DNA from: Morinoia aosen
Taxonomy: Eukaryota > Arthropoda > Malacostraca > Amphipoda > Talitridae
Direction: 5' to 3'
Assembly (NCBI GenBank): GCA_030386875.1
Contig: CM059576.1
Span: 11,251,058-11,315,057 of the forward strand
Length of the DNA: 64,000 nt
Part shown: positions 60,682 to 64,000 of the stretch, one piece after another
Numbering within the stretch: position 1 is the stretch's first letter
Layout: every line of letters begins with the position of its first letter
The notes under the pieces: model-generated
The model's database searches: none
The model's input: only the letters and a program-made list of their open reading frames with translations
What the model was told of the DNA's origin: nothing
Program-made: the position numbers and the translations under genes

Positions 60682-62315
60682 TCTCTTTGAGGTTCCGAAG
60701 GAAAACTAAAAAAAAAATGCGCAAAAAAAAAAAAAAAAAAATTTCATAAAAATCTGGGTGGCCGCGCCGAGTAAAGAAGGACTGTAGTGCGTACGTGTAG
60801 TGCATGGGCGCATTCTCGGAAACGGCTGGTCCCAGCGCGCTCAAATTTGGTGAGCAGAAAGACCCCCATCTCGACATTATCTGTGCCAAGTTTCGTTTCG
60901 ATCGTGCGAAAATTTTAAATTTAATGAAGGTTCAATGGTGAAAAATAGCCAAAAATTGCACTTTTTCAAACTGCTGCCAAACATACTTAGAATGCACCTA
61001 GGCGGCCCAAATTACAGGATGTGGTAGATAAAATGTTGGAGTAGGTGCTGAGGTTGCCATTTTGCGATACGTTGATAAAAAATATCCCTTTGAGCTCCTC
61101 AAAGTTGACCAAAAATTTTTTTTCGATTTCAGTCGAAATTTTGACATTCTTTATTGGACAAACTACGCAAGTTTGCAAACTCAAACTTTGATAGGTGATA
61201 GATTTTCAAAAGTTCTACTCACTATGAAATCAGCGGTTCTCAAAACGATCAAGTTTCGATGCAACTTTGGAACAAAAACTGACACGAAATTTCCGTGAGT
61301 TTGGGTGAGTTTCAAAACATGTTTGTCCGGGGTTTTGGTGATACTTGAGAGTTCGAGCAGTTGACATCTTATTCGAAAAGCTTGGTCCTAGTTGCAGCAA
61401 GTTTTACAGAGTGCCATCTTTCGAAATTCAAATTTTGTGCAACTTTAAAGTTGAAGTAAAAAAACGCATTTTTTCAAAGGTCATTTTTGGCCGCCATTTG
61501 TGACGTTGTTTGACCGAGTGAGGACTTCAAAAGTTGATACCACCCAGTTTTAAACTTTTTCTCAAAGGTATCAAGTTTACAGTTTGCCATGAGTGATGCT
61601 TTTCTCAAAAAAATGTCCCAAACACAAGCCCCAAACCCTCAAAAAACCGCCTCAAACTTGTTTGAGGAAAATGGGTGCGACCCACGAAAAACTTTATTTA
61701 ACACTTTCTGCTCGGTTTTTGGTCGTACATACCATAATTCTTTTGCTGGTCGAATTTCGGCTTCGTTTGAGCGTCAGAATTTTTTTTCCATTTTTTCAGC
61801 TTATTTCGGATATTCGTCCCCCCCAAAAGCCCACTTGCTTACCTTCGACAGAGTTGAAAAAACACTTGAATGATGCGCCTCGACGAGACCTTTCGTTTGG
61901 TACCACGCTCAAAGTTGTAGCTCATCAAACTTTTGAAAAAAGTCTAAAAAACTAAAATTGGGGCTCAAATCTCGTGAATTTTTCTAAGTCCTTAGGGGTG
62001 AAATATTCGATCCCAATTTAAGGCCTTTAAAAGGCTTTTCATGGGTTTTCGACCACTCGCATGTCCAAGTAACGACAGGAAATTGATGTTTTCGTTAGTT
62101 TTGTTAGGAAATGAGTGCTTGATAATGATTTTTTCGATTTCGAAGTTTTACTCATTTTATGTCCATTTAGGCACTCGCAGCTATTTTTCAAGGCTTCGAC
62201 AGTGTTACTAGAGTTGTTAGAAATATTTGTTCTCTTCGAAGTGACCCCGAAAACACGTATTTTTGAGCACTCATTTTTCACTCAATTAGAGTATGCATCA
62301 ATTTTTACTTTTTTG
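60682..62315. repeat. Proximal block, class B3 (unit 12)
   Basis: Close copy of the unit 11 B3 block with scattered substitutions (for example CTTTATTGG for TATGTATTGG near 61,149). It leaves the B3 class earlier than unit 11 does. No gene seen. Confidence 0.75.
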
Positions 62316-64000
62316 ATGCGTTTATCGACGTCCTACGAAAAAATTTATGGAGATGAAATGTGTTGAAAATTGCCGATTTACCCTATGGTAAAGTCTTTGC
62401 ACCTCCGAAGGCTTGTTTGAAATTATTTTTTTCAAATCCAAAATTTCGAGTCGTAAAATTTACAAGTCCAGATGCTTAGAGACAAGGGGCCGATGACTGC
62501 AAGTCGACGTAATATTTGATATCGATTTTCTCTAAATGTTTCGATGTTTTAAACGTCAATTTTTGATGACTATAGCACATTATTTGAATGTTAAGAAATC
62601 CATTGATTGATACATACCAGAAAATGAGCTCATTTTTTTCTCGTACATCGATTTCGCTGTTAATTTGTGCGACGCTAGTCCTAAGAACCGCGATGCCATT
62701 TGTTTCAAACTTGAGGTAAGCACTAATGTTGTTCGTTTCAATGTATGCCACCAAGATAAAAGTCTTGTAATAGATGCTCTCATATACATGCAAAGTGAGT
62801 GAAATTTTAAAACGCTCATTTCTGCTCACTTAGCGTTTTGAAGAGGAAGAAACTGTTGGCGACTGATGAAGAATAAGAGGGTTTGCAGAGTTGCCGGCTA
62901 GTGATTTTAATTATGGTACATTGAGCGTGCAAACAATATAATACTCGGCATATGTCATCAATGACTCATCAAAATCGAGCGATATCTCGTATTTGAGCTC
63001 TTTGATTGTGGATCAAAATTCATGATGAGTTTTTATTGGCGTATTTTATTCATGGAATTCTGAAATATGCCTGCAAATGATCGAGATACTGACACACACA
63101 TTTCGTATTGTAAACGGCTCATTAATAAACGAGCGTTTTGGAATAGAGCGCATCATGCTGGGGCTGTCGATCACGATATGGGGTACTGTGAGTTGATGTT
63201 TCACTCAGTAATTTTGATGATTGAGAGAAGATATTGGAGGGTCTTTTGAGTCAGGAACTTTTGAGCTGTGCACTGAAACTTTGTTTGGGAATAAGTACGA
63301 GAACTCATTGATTTACTCACTCATATTCCCATCAGTTGCACGTATCGTTTCTAGGAAAAACTGAGTGTAAGTGAGTAGACACCATTTCGACGCTCACTCA
63401 TGGCTCATATTTTGTGAGTGAGTGTTCCTGATATGGTTTGAATTTTTGAGAGGTTTTGCGGATCTCAAATATTTTATTTACGGAAACTAAAATATTATTA
63501 CTGAAATATTTCCGAAAATTCGTAAATTCTCACTCGGACTTTGTTCAGGCTTCTATTTCGGTCAGATATTTGGACATAGAGGTGGTAACACATTTAAATT
63601 GTTTCCGCTCATGAAATGCCTCATTTTGAGGAATTATGATCTTAAATGGGGAATTTAACTCACTCAAACGTAGATGCTGTTAGTGAGTTCATTGGGGGCT
63701 GCAAATCGGTCAAGCTATTGTATATGATGAGACAAAAGATTTTGTAATGTTTTTCGGGACGAAAATTGACCAGTTGCGTGTTCAAATCCCAAAACATGAA
63801 TTTATTTAGAAATTCAGAAAATCACTCATTTCACATTCTTCAGTGCCGAAATTTGCATGATACGTGAGGATGTAGATATGTGATAGCATTTCTTTCGTCT
63901 TCAGCAAGTGGGAGTTATCTAAGATATTGATTTTTTTTCATTTTCAATGATGATGCATCGGTGAACTCGGTCAACAATTGAGTGAAATTTTAATTAGGCA

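Larger units (their letters stand above)
1..64000. repeat. Macrosatellite array of ~5.5 kb units
   Basis: The same ~5.5 kb sequence recurs twelve times in the same orientation with no spacer and no unique DNA. A fixed anchor in the unit (a GC-rich word about 300 bases after each unit start) falls at 298, 5770, 11281, 16746, 22259, 27776, 33275, 38792, 44270, 49787, 55305 and 60804, giving spacings of 5,465 to 5,518 bases. No recognisable protein, rRNA or tRNA gene lies in the unit, so it is not an rDNA, histone or snRNA gene array that I can identify. Phase is arbitrary: the window simply starts at the base I use as unit position 1. Function is unknown; tandem repeats of this size are generally called macrosatellites. 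Confidence 0.98.
60506..64000. repeat. Repeat unit 12 (partial, 3,495 bp)
   Basis: Partial unit cut by the window end before the large inverted repeat. It carries B3 from 60,682 to about 62,315, then a stretch resembling units 1 and 3, then from about 63,530 the type of units 2 and 11. It is a three-part mosaic. No supported gene. Confidence 0.95.

Noticed and set aside
1..64000. Ribosomal, 5S, histone or snRNA gene array
   Set aside because: No segment of the unit resembles these genes, and the open frames do not encode histones.

Overview
The window is one uninterrupted head-to-tail tandem array of a roughly 5.5 kb repeat unit. Eleven complete units and one partial unit (3,495 bases) fill all 64,000 bases, with no unique flanking DNA on either side. 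Using the first base of the window as the phase, units start at 1, 5472, 10981, 16447, 21962, 27473, 32975, 38490, 43966, 49485, 55003 and 60506; complete units are 5,466 to 5,519 bases long. I recognise no protein-coding gene, rRNA, tRNA, CRISPR array or transposase. The open frames that exist are short, differ between diverged units by frameshifts and stops, and show no excess of third-position changes, so I do not annotate them as genes.

The DNA looks like a eukaryotic nuclear genome, probably an invertebrate. It is AT-rich but not visibly CpG-depleted, has long GT microsatellites and A-tracts, lacks bacterial-style dense genes, and carries a 20-base minisatellite containing TTAGG and GGTTAG words that resemble arthropod-type telomeric repeats. 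The assignment is an inference; I cannot name a species.

Layout of each unit, left to right: (1) a head module with a GT-rich microsatellite, a perfect 9-bp GC-rich hairpin and an A-rich tract; (2) a proximal block of about 1.3 kb that exists in three sequence classes, here called B1 (units 1, 2, 5, 7, 8, 9, 10), B2 (units 3, 4, 6) and B3 (units 11, 12); (3) a middle block of about 1.2 kb with unusually few stops in one + frame; (4) a block holding a small GTGAG/CTCAC hairpin and a tRNA-like B-box; (5) a GC-rich island with a 13-bp inverted repeat that shows a compensatory base-pair change in unit 3; (6) an AT-rich distal block; (7) a telomere-like 20-base VNTR with 2 to 6 copies; (8) about 230 bases leading into the next head.

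Units are mosaics. Units 5, 7, 9 and 10 are almost identical along their length, unit 8 is a chimera of that type with a unit-1 type, unit 6 carries a strongly diverged patch, and units 11 and 12 carry the B3 segment that begins directly at the right arm of the head hairpin. Shared variants cross unit boundaries (the 1/2 junction resembles 8/9, and 3/4 resembles 11/12). Together this points to unequal exchange and gene conversion acting on a macrosatellite. The most interesting elements are the compensatory change in the inverted repeat, the invariant head hairpin at a class breakpoint, and the tRNA-like B-box restored in the youngest units.
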